DNA of 64,000 nucleotides, from positions 10,951,738 to 11,015,737 of the forward strand of contig NC_081137.1 of NCBI RefSeq assembly GCF_958295425.1. The letters run 5' to 3'. The translations under genes were made by a program, and so were the position numbers. The notes beneath the pieces were generated by a model, which worked only from the letters and a program-made list of their open reading frames with translations, did not search any database and was not told the DNA's origin. Positions 24,801 through 37,397 of the stretch are shown piece after piece; the stretch's first letter is position 1; the number at the start of each line of letters is the position of its first letter. The DNA is from Solea solea (Eukaryota; Chordata; Actinopteri; Pleuronectiformes; Soleidae).

Positions 24801-26894
24801 ATGTTGTGCTGTGTGCGGTATTGGAATATTTGCAGTGTACCAATTCTATGTATTTGTAAAAGTCACTCCTTCAGCACTGATGGATTTTTCTTTCTTTTTT
24901 TAAGTGAAGTCTTTCTGCTGAAGAAAACAACGGAGAGAGAATGAATTAAGGAACACAAGACGAAAAGACACCATCTGCGCGGATCAATTAAGCCAATGAG
25001 ACTGACTACATTTTAATGTGTTTGAAGGGAAACCATGATGTGCACTGCCATTGTCATCTTTTCTGTCAGTCTGTTATTACCATTATCTTTCTAAATCAGG
25101 TCAAAATGAGAAATGAATTCAATAACACCTGGGTATGGCAACCCTGCTTGTAATGAATTTCATTTAAAGATTTGTTTTAGCACTTAGCCCCGAGCATAAC
25201 CAATTTAAACTCAATTATTTTGTGCTCCCTATTGAACAAAGACAACACGTTACGCTTTGAATACCAGCGTCCTGTTGACGATACATCTCACTTTTTAAAC
25301 CTATACAGAACATATCAAGCTGCATTTTGTCTTCTATTCACATGCGAGCAATATTGTCAGTTTGAAATGTTATAATTATCACAAAGACAGTTAAAAACAA
25401 GGCGGATACTTAGAGATTGGTTAAATCCCACTCAGAGCTATGCAGCCAAATTAAGCAATGAGGACTTAGTAACCAATCCTTCTGAGAAATGCTGTAGCAG
25501 TACCTTTTTAGGTCATAACGTATGATGAATGACTCCTTTGAGAAATGAAATTCATGAGGGGGGGAGATATTGCAATTGTTTTTCTTTACTTTACATATTC
25601 GCATGCATGGGATTTCTGTGCTGAGAGTGCCTCCATACTTAAGGCCAAGTGAGTTCATTTTACACCATGTAACTGCACCACTGAAGCAGTGATTATGTTG
25701 TCTCTGTTTAACCTGATACTTCCGTCCCTGAAATATTTTTTTGTTATGCGACACATACTACACCACCAGGTTTGAGATCAGTCATCCAGACCTATTTTGC
25801 AGTTTTACAAACTTTAGTTCTAAGTCAGAAAAGACTGTCCAACAGTGAGATAAGCTGTGGACATATTCTTAAGATGTCATAGACTTAAGAGGGTGTAGAT
25901 TTTGTTCAGCGAGTTTTATGCTCAGTGGCTAATGTCCATGTTTTGGGCTGGTTCCCAGCACCAGTGGTGCACAGGGGCACACACAGCACAGACAGTGCCT
26001 CACACAACCACACTTCAAAGAAAGTCTTCTCTTTGGCTTGGATTCTAGGGAGGTTAAATTAGGGGAACATTTGTACCAAGAAGCGTATAAAACACTTTTA
26101 ATATTATTTAAAAACCCATTAGCAGAGTGTCGTGACTGCGCCATTGCTTTCACTTGAATTCAACAAGTTCAGGCGTATTCTCTGTGGCTTGAATTTTAGT
26201 AACAAATCACAAGCTGTTGTGGAAGCAGAGAGGTCAATTATGGCAAACATGTGCACCAAGAAGCATATTAAAAAACACTTTGGCACAAAATAATTCCCGT
26301 AACGTATTAAGTGCTATAAACTGAAGACACATAACTGCAATGTAGAACACTAGACCTCCCATCCAGCTGTAGCTGTATCGTTATCATTTAGTAGCAGTAA
26401 ACGCATTTTATTATTCTGCCTTTAGGAAACTTATCACAGAAACATCACCAACAGAGCACAAGAACTAAACAGCACATAGATCAGAACGCTGACTCTGGGG
26501 TGTAGGAACAATCTGCTCTGAATTTGAATTGAAGTTTTATTGGTTACCATATGAACTGCTCAAACGAGGGAAAGTCGCGTTACCAAGTCGATAAAAGCCA
26601 GGATTTACCTTTGTTTATTGTTTTCGTACTCTGGAAGAGTGAAGGTCATTTGGACCACAGCACTCATTAAGGGTTGATTGATTGTTTTGACCGCTGTTCA
26701 ACAACATCTACTAAGTAAGGATGCCCATTGTTTTTGACTTTGTCGTGAGCAGGGTTTGTACACATTGCAACGCCCTTACATCGATCATAGTGTTTTGCAC
26801 CTGAATGGTCCAATGTTGCCTAAGGCCGGAACAAGAGGTCGAAATATTACATTGTGATTAAAGGTACAGTAGGCAGAACGTTTTGGTGTCCTTT

Positions 26895-27060
26895 CAGCAT
26901 ACTGTAATCAAGTGATCTGAGAGAGAACATCATATCTGAGCTTTTTCTGCCTCAAAACTAAATCTGTAGTGTCACAGAAGGCTTTAATCAATCACTGGGC
27001 AGTTTAGGGAGAGAGTGGGTGATTCTATTAGCTGTTCCATCACACCTACTCTGCATACAG
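26895..27060 (+). repeat. Dispersed repeat, copy 2 (pairs with 617-755)
   Basis: This is the same ordered blocks as copy 1: TTTCAGCATACTGTAATCAA, CAAAACTAAATCTGTAG, and TGTTCCATCACAC. It is preceded by AAAGGTACAGTAGGCAG, which may be the element's end. Confidence 0.6.
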
Positions 27061-29452
27061 GAGCATTCTGGTAGCACCAACTTCCTACAAAAAAAATCAG
27101 TGACCTACTTTCAGAGGATAGAGAAATTAGGTGCATTTACATGCATGTTATAAGTCCAATTTTGGTCGTAATAAGACAAAAATATTTTTTTTCTTAATCA
27201 TCGGTACGTTGAAGATTTTAATGGAAATATTGATTCAATTTATTTTTGCAAGGAAACAATTAAATTTTTTTTAACCCTTAATCAATTAATAGCCAACATT
27301 AAACAGATGCGCATGCACAGAGCAAGTCGCATATTTTAACCTGTGTGCAGTAATAACGGATTGGAACAATCAGCAAAGAGGATCTGAATATTTTGTTGAA
27401 TTTGTATACATTAATTTAAATAAATTGAAATTCACAAAAACACAATTTATAATGAGCTTTCGAATGACTAATTTTACAAGCGAGCGCAGTAGCGCACACC
27501 CATGGCGCGTATCTCTGTCAGATCAACCAACTAGAAAACAAAATATTTTTTGTTGATTTTCGACAACTGTAACACCACCACAATAAATTATAAATTGTTT
27601 CTTAGTGATTATAAATGATTTCTTAGCCGTTCAAACACTGATAAAGCAATTAAAGAAGTAACTTATTCTGATTCTTTATGCATTTATTCAACTTCGACTT
27701 CAACTGAATGACATTACCATGTTCCCAATCGTTGGACTTGTTACTCAACATACAATTTGATAAACTTTGTAGTCTTAAGTGACTTCTGTCAAACTACACA
27801 GTGTGACCACACTTCCTATGTCCACCCTTTCAAATTAAAGCTATGCATGGTTCAGCAATATAGGTTAGTTTCTGGTTTCAGGTTTTTTTTCTGTTTATTT
27901 TTCCACAATGAGTTAACAACCAATGGAATCTTGCCGACTAATGATTATTCAAGAGGGCAGCCCTGTGTCCTACAGATGAAATTTACCCATCAGCTGTTTG
28001 TCCTGCATTCCTGCCTACTGCAGCTTTAAGACAAGCTCTATAATTGATGGCACAATGTATATATAGTAAAATAAATTATCTTGATAAAGGTCTCAAATTA
28101 ACCGTAACAAGAATGAGAATGAATTAAGTAATTTAATGTCTACGCAAACAAGGTATTTCAGGACATTGCCTTGGGCTTGTGGGAAATTCCACGTCACTTT
28201 ATTTTTGTGAGAAAGAAAAGAAAAAAATATTGTTGTTAGGGGTGAGATCACAGTATAATCATTATTACCACCATGTGTTATCTACAACTGTAGGATGTAT
28301 GAGGTCCTGTTTTCCATTGATTACATTAATTTAGCCATGTAATGGTAGCAGAGCCTGTTGAGCGCATTTGTCTGGGAGGCTAATGTAATGTCATCATCAA
28401 AAGGCCATGCAATTATGGCATGGGTGTCATTCGCAATATGGGTGTCTGGTAAATCTTACGTTTATGCAGTTTATGAGGGCCATATGAGCATTAATAGTGA
28501 TATGTGCAGGTGGAGTATCTCACAGTACATCACTTTTTATGTGTATGTTCACCCTATAGCATCCTTTATTACCATAACGAGTGATTTTTTCAAATGAAAA
28601 TGTGATATATATTTTTTTAAAACCACTTGCGCCTTCTATGCGACCATGAGGCAATGCGACCTCACACAGAACAAAAGTGCATTTCCTCCAGACATCATAC
28701 AACCTGATATGTCAGCGTAATAAATGAGAACAGGCCAAGAGGAATCCCAGCAACCCCTACCCCGCGATCTTTTATCTTTCCCATCCTTTTACTGCAGGGT
28801 CTCAGAGGGCTGCTTCTGCATACGGCTGTGGGAGATCAGGGCAGGGAAATGGCATATATCTTAAGTTCACATCTTATATTAACACAGCTCCAGGGTAAAC
28901 TCCCTTAAAACATATCTAAAATATAGCAAGATGATGTGGTGTTTAAGCTAAAAGGAGATATAAGGAGATATAAGCCTTGTCAAAGCATGTTGTCTCTTCC
29001 AATTTGTGTGTGTATGTAACATATGTTTCAATCTATGCCATAATCTATGTTTTATTTTGAAAGACTATTCTCTTGTTGCATGTCCGTTTACTTCCTTTTA
29101 TCATTCCGCACCCACCAACTTGATAATGTACCCCACCTTCATTACATTCACCTGTGTTCCATTAGCCACACCTGCAGTATTTAGTCTTGCCTCATCAGTC
29201 AGTCTCTGCCAGTTTGTCTATGTAGTCACCAGATAGCAATTCAGCATTATTTCCATTTTTGTCTCCTGTGTATGAGCCTTGTTGTTTTCTTTGACTCTGC
29301 CTCTGGCCTTGTGATTATTGTACCTTTGCCTGCTTCTACTTTCTACATCCTGCAGTGTCCTAATTTTGAGTCCACTTCCCGCTCCACTTGTTACAGGTCA
29401 ACAGGTAGACCCGTGTGATACTACGAATTAGACCAGAAATTACAAAAAACTA

Positions 29453-29812
29453 GGGCTGGGCAATATATTCACCATTATACCTATATGGTGACATGAGACA
29501 AGATATCATGTCATATCTGTGATGACTTGATAATCATCATATTTATTATATACATTTGTGAAATACATAATAAATATGATCAATTAAATATTATAGTTAT
29601 TGATTAAAAATTAAAAATACATGGAATCAAGTAAACTATATTTCAAAAGTCACTTTATAACATCTCTTTAGTAATAATTATAACTTACTATAACTTTTCA
29701 CAAGTCCAGAGAACCAACCTGTGTGTAGTTTTATATCCCTAACATCTCACATATCAGGATATAGACTAAAATTATCCAGAGATTATTTATGAGCTGTATC
29801 GCCCAGCCTTTT
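29453..29812 (+). mobile_element. MITE with 'gggctgggcaatat' terminal inverted repeats
   Basis: The left end GGGCTGGGCAATATA faces the right end TATCGCCCAGCC, whose reverse complement is GGCTGGGCGATA. The interior is AT-rich with ACAAGATATCATGTCATATC. It is about 360 nt and non-coding. A related right end in the opposite direction occurs at 34470-34750, and a left end at 9667. Confidence 0.65.
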
Positions 29813-31929
29813 GTGAACTATTGATTTGATTTGTATTGTGATCAAATGATATAAAAATTATGTGGTGATTTTTTTTCCCCCAAATCAATAATCAATCATT
29901 TTTACCAATGTCACACTCAACTACTTTTTTTTTTGTTCTTAAAAATTTGCACCACCATTATGAGTATTATCCAGATTCACTGACAAACAACAGCTTATGT
30001 TCTGTGAGACCAAACAAAAAACATAGGTACAGCATGAGCTAATAATGCTTTGAAATTATAATTAACTGCAGGAGACAAAGCACCTGCGAGTCGGGATTTT
30101 AGCTCACTGACTTAACTCTACTTGCAAATCCTTTCTGATGAACAAGCTTTAGATTTGTCCAGAACAGCTGTTCGTTCAAGTCTTTTCTCCTCCTTTTCTT
30201 GTGTCATTTCCTGTCTCACCTCCAACATCAAAACTGTGTGCATGAGGCTGACCTCGGGGTCATTCAATAAAGACTGAAATTCCACCAGCTACACGTACAA
30301 TAAGTTTATCTTACATAAAACATACTGTCGCTGTATGTGAGTAGTACAAGTCTTTAGAAATCAGCCGATGGCGGATATGATGCATGCTTTTGATTATTTT
30401 GAGCCGATTTGTCCTCCATCTGCTACAATATAACACTGATAATAACAAATATTACTTCAGGGTCCGTCTCTTTGTGTCTGCACATATGTATATTTTATAT
30501 AAAAAGAATAGATATTAAATACCTGAAAGAGGTCGTCAAAAAAACAAAACTTTGTCAAATAAACAAATGTGTGTATACTTAAATAATGATAAGCACGGGT
30601 ATTCACTAATTTAATTATTAGCCTTCTTATACAAGTCGATCAGTTACTATGTGAGAGTATTCATAAAATATTAAAAACATACAAAACAATGTTTTGTTTT
30701 GTTTTTTGCATTGCATTTACAAAATCCAATTCTTCTTCTTAAAAATAAGAAATATACCCGGGTCTTTGAATGCATCTTAATCACATCATTTATTTTCAAT
30801 CATAACTGCTTTATGTTAAACAATAACAATGCTTTCCTGGACTCAATCAACCATGCTTTTAAAGCTCTGAGCTGTTGCTTCTTAAATGCAATATCATGTT
30901 CCATTATTTCCCCTGTTCATAAACGGTCTGCCTTGAAACATCTTCAGGAACAGATGCTACGAGTTGCATATTTCTAAACTGAACAAAAGCATCATGAAAA
31001 ATGGTAAATATGTTCTGAATTACCAGCATGTGTGTTTTGAAGCCCCCGGCTGTTCTTCCCCATATGTCTCATTCACATTCATCCTCGTCTTCCTAGTGTT
31101 TTCATAACCGGACCAAAAGCGGAGCAAATGATTTAGAAAAAAATAAATAAATAAGACGTTTTTGCCAAAATGACACTCCATCCTGGAATCCTTCAGAGGA
31201 ATCAGTATGAGAGTGAAACTGCATGAAAATGTACTATTTAGCTGAAATAATGTGTGCAGTGCAACATTACACACCGATTTAATTCAAAACTTCTGACTGA
31301 TAAAATACATTCCCCCTGTACAGAAATACTCCTCATAACGTGTGAGTCAACTTGTTCACAGTCACAGCACCTTCAGCCACTGCATCAGTTCAAGGTGACG
31401 AGGGACAAAAACACTGCTGAGGATTTTATCAAACACTGCAAAGGCTGGTATCAAAGCAGCATGTGCGAGCTCATCCAGGACCAAATGAACATTTGCTGGA
31501 CCGGTTTCATTTTCTTCATTATTGCTGTACAACTTCATAAGAGATATGATAGATCCCAAAGCAATGCAATCTTGATAGTATGAATGTTAAGATATACAAC
31601 CATGCATCAGATACAGCCCAGTGACTAATGGTTAGGGAGACAACGCAGACAGCTTAGGTTTGTAATCTTCTCCTGCACGCTGACAAATAAACAGCCCATT
31701 TGCAGTGAGGAAATATCAATTTCTGAATCAACAGCATCTTAGCTACATCTCCTATACAGGCACTTCTATCTAATGAAAACCAATTGCAGAAGTTAATAAT
31801 AAATAATAATAATAATATTGTATTTTTCCAGTTAAAACTAGCAATCAATCAATAAAGTGAATTTGACCTCGGCATTGATCCCATCGTTTTTACACAACAG
31901 TAGTGAACGCAAACAAACCAGGCGTAGAA

Positions 31930-32075
31930 ACCAAGCAGTTATCTTTGCCCGGGGGAACAATGGGGGATTGGGTGCCTTGCTCAGGGGCAATCCAGCCCTT
32001 GACACATCCTGGGATTTAAACCAGCAACACTCCAGTTGCAAGTCAATTTCTTTTCGTCTTGTCCTTGGGCTGCCC
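31930..32075 (-). mobile_element. SINE fragment, minus orientation
   Basis: The plus strand reads GTGCCTTGCTCAGGGGCAAT, then GGGATTTAAACCAGCAACAC and CTTGGGCTGCCCC, the reverse complement of a tRNA-headed teleost SINE. It is partial and degenerate. Confidence 0.5.
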
Positions 32076-33414
32076 CCAATAATGTAAAATAGGTCAATAA
32101 GAAACAATTGGAACAAACACAATTATGCCATTGTTCTAAAATTATTTAACTTATTAAAACTAATTAAAAGTACACTAATTAAAGACTTATTTACAACATG
32201 ATCAGAAGAAGTTTGTTCCAGTGTTGAGCAAATATCAACAAAGACATCAAACAATCAGCTTCATTGTCGTCAATGAGAAAAATCCATTAGTTATCACTAT
32301 CATTTCTGATCAGTATAATCAATATATTTCATGTTTAAGCGTGTGGACACAAAAAAGTCTGGCCATATGAAAAAGCAAATGAACCACACACGTTTACACT
32401 CCATGAAGGATAATCTTATTTCAAATCCAGATGCTGTAAAAATCATGAAATCCAAAATTATTATGTTAATGGTCATTAGAAAACTATTTATCCAGGGCAG
32501 CCTGGTGGCCTTCATGATTAAGACAGTGACCGTGTAATCACAACATTCCCTGTCTGGTCTCTCCTCCTCCTCCTCCTCCTCCTCCTCCTCATTTCCTGTC
32601 AGCTCTGCACTCTGAGCTCTTCTGAATAAAAACCCTCTTTCAAAACTTCTGGATTCTACCGAGAGGGAGAGAAATACCAGAGAGAGGTAATGATAAAAAA
32701 ACCATGATAATGATAAAAAATAAAGTGTTTTACAACAGGCCTGGAGTGATTTATTTAGGATAGCACAAGTTTATAAAACTTTGTCATGTCAGTGCACTAA
32801 AAGGCCACACTTCAGACAATGATGATCAGATGTCAAGCCTTAAAATGTCAGCGTTCACATCTCAGACTGAGCTGCTGTCAAAGCTGAAGAATATGACATA
32901 AGTCTGTCAAATATGACCTATAGCCTGCAGTAAGTGAGATATACTAGGATTGTATTTTTTCGTATATAAAACAGTGGCCAATAGTCCAAAGAAAAAGGGT
33001 AATTCTACATATCATACATCTTGAGTATGACACATTGTATATGAGCTGCAGGCACGAGTATAAACTTAAATATATGAGCAAGAGATCAGAGAGTGTTCGC
33101 TTACTGGGGTGGGGGGTGGGGGGGGTAGTGATGACTTAATCAGCTGCAACATAGAAGTTTCAAACTGTGGTATGAGCAGGAGGTCGTTAAGTTAAAATGA
33201 AGTGAATATCTTAGCAGAATAATTAAAATTTAACTATAACTTTAATTTAACTATTTCCTGCTGCCATTATGCTAAGGATGCCTTTAGGCACTGAAAGGAA
33301 GACTGCTCCATTTATACTGCCTCAGTACCAGACTGGCTTGTTCAGTACGACGCGCAGGTGGAAGTGTATTTTTAATATGCACTCTTCTCTCTAGTGTGTA
33401 CATATACTGTATAT

Positions 33415-34018
33415 ATGGATGCACCAGTACTGAGTACTGAGAACTATTACTTCAATTATTCTTGCCGATACTTAATAATACCATTACAGCAAAAAATATG
33501 TATACAGTCTGTTTTTGAAAACAAATGTTATTTGCCTCACTTCGACAAAATACGACTTTAAATAATATTGCCGCTAAACACTTAAAATGTTAAACAACTT
33601 AGAAGATGCCCTGGTTTGTAATGGAATGCCACATTTTTTGGTGAGTAGAAGTATAGGAACAAATAGACTTGAATTTGACTTAAATGAATACTTAATAGTT
33701 AGTGCCAAATCCCTTGCTCTGTGTCATGTTGGTTCTTCAGATGTTTTTTTTTATCAAACGACTTGTGTTGAATGAGCTACTTTTCTCCTCTTCTTCTTGA
33801 CAGTCTAGCAGAGCACAGGTTACAGTCTGTTCTACTTTTGTCCTCATTGTTTATCTCAAAGTATTTCCAAACTGCTGACATTGCAACACACGCACAATTG
33901 CCGCACAACTGCTCAGCTCACTTGAAGATACGTAAAGTGGTATCGGGTTCAGCAGTACTGGAGTAGTTTTACGAATACAAATACAAGTACATGAAGGCAG
34001 CATTAGACCCAATACCCG

Positions 34019-34020
<2 letters not shown>
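33415..34020. mobile_element. Degenerate hAT-like MITE ('gcaccagtactga ... acccaatacccgata')
   Basis: GATGCACCAGTACTGAGTAC at the left and CAGTACTGGAGTAGTTTTAC plus ACCCAATACCCGATA at the right resemble a fish MITE built from gtatcgg/ccgatac motifs. The boundaries are approximate, and the right side abuts a TA/CA microsatellite. Confidence 0.4.
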
Positions 34021-34065
<45 letters not shown>

Positions 34066-34469
34066 AACACACACACATGTGCTGTCAAGCTGTCAAAACG
34101 TTCAAAATGCCAAAGTGTGACATTTTCAGAGTGCTCTAGTTTCTGCATCAAAGTATTTTTGCATCATTATCCCTTCGAGCAGCTCTTAACCTGCTTCCAT
34201 GTAAAACCCCTCTGCATACGTGTGCAAGATTTGCATTGTCATTACTCTTCCCTCGTCTTCTCTCTATATGCACTCCTTCAGAACAGAGGGGGCAGTGTAC
34301 ATTCTTATTACCACTATCCCTGTAGAGCACAACACAACATGTCTGAGACACTAAGGCATCAAGTTTGAGTGACAAATACTGCTACAAAGTTTGGGCCCTA
34401 TATGAATTTAACACACACACACACACACATATATATGTACTTCCAAATTTTACAACTCAAAACCCCAAA

Positions 34470-34755
34470 CTAAATCTTTCCCTGAATGCAGAATATACAG
34501 TTCAAATTCTGCTATAATACAAATTAATTAAATTAGTGTTGGAATTAAATATGTTTTACTATCATTTTATCAATTCCATGTAAATCTTTATCAATATATA
34601 ATATTACTCTGGGTATTTCACAAACGTTTTCAAAATAATAAATATGATGATTATCAATGCAACAGCCGTATCACAATATGATGATCTAAAAATCTAAGAC
34701 CATATCTTGTCTCATGTCATGATAAAGATATAATATCCATCAATGCCCAGCACAA
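34470..34755 (-). mobile_element. MITE fragment, same family as 29453-29812, inverted
   Basis: The right end reads AATATCCATCAATGCCCAGC, preceded by ACCATATCTTGTCTCATGTC, which is the reverse complement order of the element at 29453. The left end is lost. Confidence 0.55.
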
Positions 34756-36210
34756 CATTATGATAATGTAATTATATTAATATGTCTTCCTTGAGATAAT
34801 CATGAAAACAATAACGCTACCTCGGGGGCCAGTGCAGGGCCCCAGGAATTGTGAATTTATAATCGTGCTTTTGAAGAAAAAACTAATAACCTACAGCGAG
34901 TTTCAGTTGCATATCTGCATCCATTCCAACACACCTGACAACTTATATCACATGGTCATTCAGGTTTCGGTGTCAACAGGAAACAGATTCTCTCCTCTGC
35001 AGTTGCAGTTGCAGTTTTTAGAAAGGACGGCTAATGAGAAAAAAACAACTTCACGTGTCGCAAAACATGGTGAAATTGAATAAGTGTTAATGGAGCTTTT
35101 TATTCACAGCTGTCAGTCGTTATGGCCAACAACAACCAATCAGGAAGTAAATGTGGGTAACTGCGTCATTGTTTTTCAAAGGCCCCCACGTTTATAAAGA
35201 AAAATGGAGCCTGCTGGGTGCTACATTCATCTATCTATTATTGTTATTACAAGGGTTTTAGGAGTAGTATTTTCTTCTTTCTTCTTTTACTTTATAACTT
35301 TCCCTCTAGTGTTTGTTCATTTGCAAACTGGTGAGAAAGCAATTTCCTCCACTCCCTTTTTGTGTTTTTACATTTCTGTGTGTTTTCTACCTAGTGCGAT
35401 TAAAATATTAATAATGGTTAACAACTCATAGTTGACCAGGATAAATTATGAACTCATTAGCCCCAATGGGGAAGTAAAGCAAGCATTCTGAGCTCCCTAA
35501 TACAGACAATAGAAAAACAAGGAGTAGATAAGGTCCACTGCATGACAAAGGGCACATTTTGTCAGCTTTGTGCTAATCCCACTTAAATAAGAATTTTCAT
35601 AGCTTATAATATCCTTTAAATAGTATCCACAATGTCCTATATTTGTCTTTTAAAATCGAGAAAAACAATCTGCTGATTTGCCTTTGGTCACGGTGGCACA
35701 CACAGCATGTTCCCTCAACATGCACTACTCCATTTCCAGAATGACGCTGGCAACACGACCACCTGCAGTGCAGAAATCCCAGACAAATATAACTTCAGCT
35801 GAAGCCCGTCTAATCTATCATTACAGACATCTCTCAAGAAATGACTAGCATGCTCAATTATTCATCTACTGACAAATTTCAAAAGGCGGGTAAAATATAG
35901 TTCAAGGTTTCTCATAAATGAGCGTCTCGGTGTATGTGTTTGTGTGAATGAATTGCCTTTCATAGAAGCACCATTTAAGAATTAAACACACAGTTGCAAT
36001 ATAAAATGCACCGATATACTCCCCAGGGACTCTATTTTTAATCTGTGGAACCAGATTATTCTATATGAGAGTAGACGTTTAGAATAATGTTGTAAAAAAA
36101 AAAAAATATTCAGCGTTAGATTAGAAATATTTCTTGGGAGATAGCATATCAGCACGTCAGAGAAAATACAATATGTTAGGTACTTGGTCAAACAGTAGCA
36201 GTAGCAGCGG

Positions 36211-36237
36211 CAGCAGCAGCAGCAGCAGCAGCAGCAG
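36211..36237 (+). repeat. (CAG)9 run, CUG in the msi2 transcript
   Basis: Nine uninterrupted CAG units lie inside a longer imperfect stretch (36194-36247, with CAGTAG and CAGCGG units), about 660 nt past exon 4 in intron 4. On the transcribed strand of msi2 the RNA would carry CUG repeats. Confidence 0.85.
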
Positions 36238-36572
36238 CGGCAGCACTTCTGGACTGCGCGCCCTTCAGTGCAACATGAGATACGTGTGTGTGCATACACA
36301 CAGTGCACATGTGGTTGCAGTAAAGAAGTGGGTGTGTCGACCCCATTCATCCGGAGAAGTGAAAGTGAACACATAATATTTATTCAGCCTGGAGTTGTGT
36401 TTTATTGCTGAGGCTTACAGTGTTGACGGGACCGTCATATTCTTTTAGTCCTTATTCATGACCTTGATCCAGAAAGCCTCCTAACCTGCTAAGAGGCCTT
36501 TCCCATGAGGCCTTGAGAGCCACAGAGTTACAATGTGACTGAAGAGCTTTGTCAGCAAAAACAGTGTGAACT

Positions 36573-36835
36573 AGGGCTGATTCATTGTGTATGAATCGAT
36601 ACCAATAATTTTGATGACTGATTAATGTTTGAGTGCGTAATAAAAACAAGTTCTATGATTTAATTGTGAATTTGTTCTGGTGTCTTTGTTCTTCAAAGAC
36701 AGTAAAACAAATATGTTTGAGGTTTAGGAAACACTGATCCATCATTTTTCACCACTTTCTGAGACATTGTGGACCAGCCACCTTATAAATGACAGATTAA
36801 TCAATAATGACACACAATCGTTAGCTGCAGCTCCA
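36573..36835. mobile_element. hAT-like MITE ('agggctg ... cgttagctgcagctc')
   Basis: The left end is ACTAGGGCTGATTCATTGTG, the right end ACAATCGTTAGCTGCAGCTC. The interior has TTTTTCACCACTTTCTGAGA and GACAGATTAATCAATAATGA. These match the layout of a widespread fish hAT MITE. It sits 64 nt below the msi2 exon 4 donor, so it is the first thing in intron 4. Confidence 0.6.
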
Positions 36836-36898
36836 CAGTGAGAACACAAAAACAATAAATTAACACTGCTTGAAGGTGCAAATAAAGTGTGAACTCAC

Positions 36899-36983
36899 CG
36901 TCTTTGAGTCTAATTCGTGGTGTTGTTGGGCTAAGACTTTATCTACACTGGCAGCATCTGTAAACGTAACAAACCCGAATCCC
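36899..36983 (-). CDS. msi2: msi2 coding exon 4 (RNP1 of RRM1)
   Basis: This 85-nt exon follows TTCTTTTGCAG and ends with a GTGAGT donor at 36898. It completes Arg and encodes [20 protein letters not shown], then HHELDSKT. With the Arg of exon 3 it forms RNP1 (RGFGFVTF), the central RNA-binding strand of RRM1. The donor falls on a codon boundary, which fits the phase of exon 5. Confidence 0.95.
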
Positions 36984-37397
36984 CTGCAAAAGAAGGACAC
37001 AAAGATAAAAACAACAGAATGTTATTATTAAAAATGCAGACAAATGTTGATTTAATATGGAAATATGGATGTAAATAGATGTTACTCTAAAGCTTTTACA
37101 AATTAAATTCATCTAAAAAAGATCAAACTCCATATTTGATAAGTATTTCTTTACTTTTTTCTTTCCCTTAATTCAATGGCAGTGTCTTTTCATTCTGATT
37201 TTGTTTTGTCTTGTTTTGCTTTGTGTATGTCCTCCTACGATGTCACATTACCTGTCTAATGTCCGGTGTTTATGTTAGTAATGTTTTACTTTGTTTATTC
37301 ACAGCAAACTGGTAAATAAAAATGTTTAAATCATCACTGAGGAACATTGTGTTATTGCACATTGGCCATGTTATTCCTCTTTGACGTTATTGTTGAA

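Larger units (their letters stand above)
21805..36898 (-). other. msi2 intron 4, no coding exon found
   Basis: This is a 15,094-nt intron. It holds several MITE-like elements (29453-29812, 33415-34020, 34470-34750, 36573-36835), a minus-oriented SINE fragment near 31930-32075, a TCC run (32562-32590), a TA/CA run (34021-34077), a G-rich block (33105-33125) and a CAG run (36211-36237). The stretches near 24480-24660 and 28300-28520 are free of obvious repeats and look like candidate conserved non-coding DNA. Confidence 0.7.
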
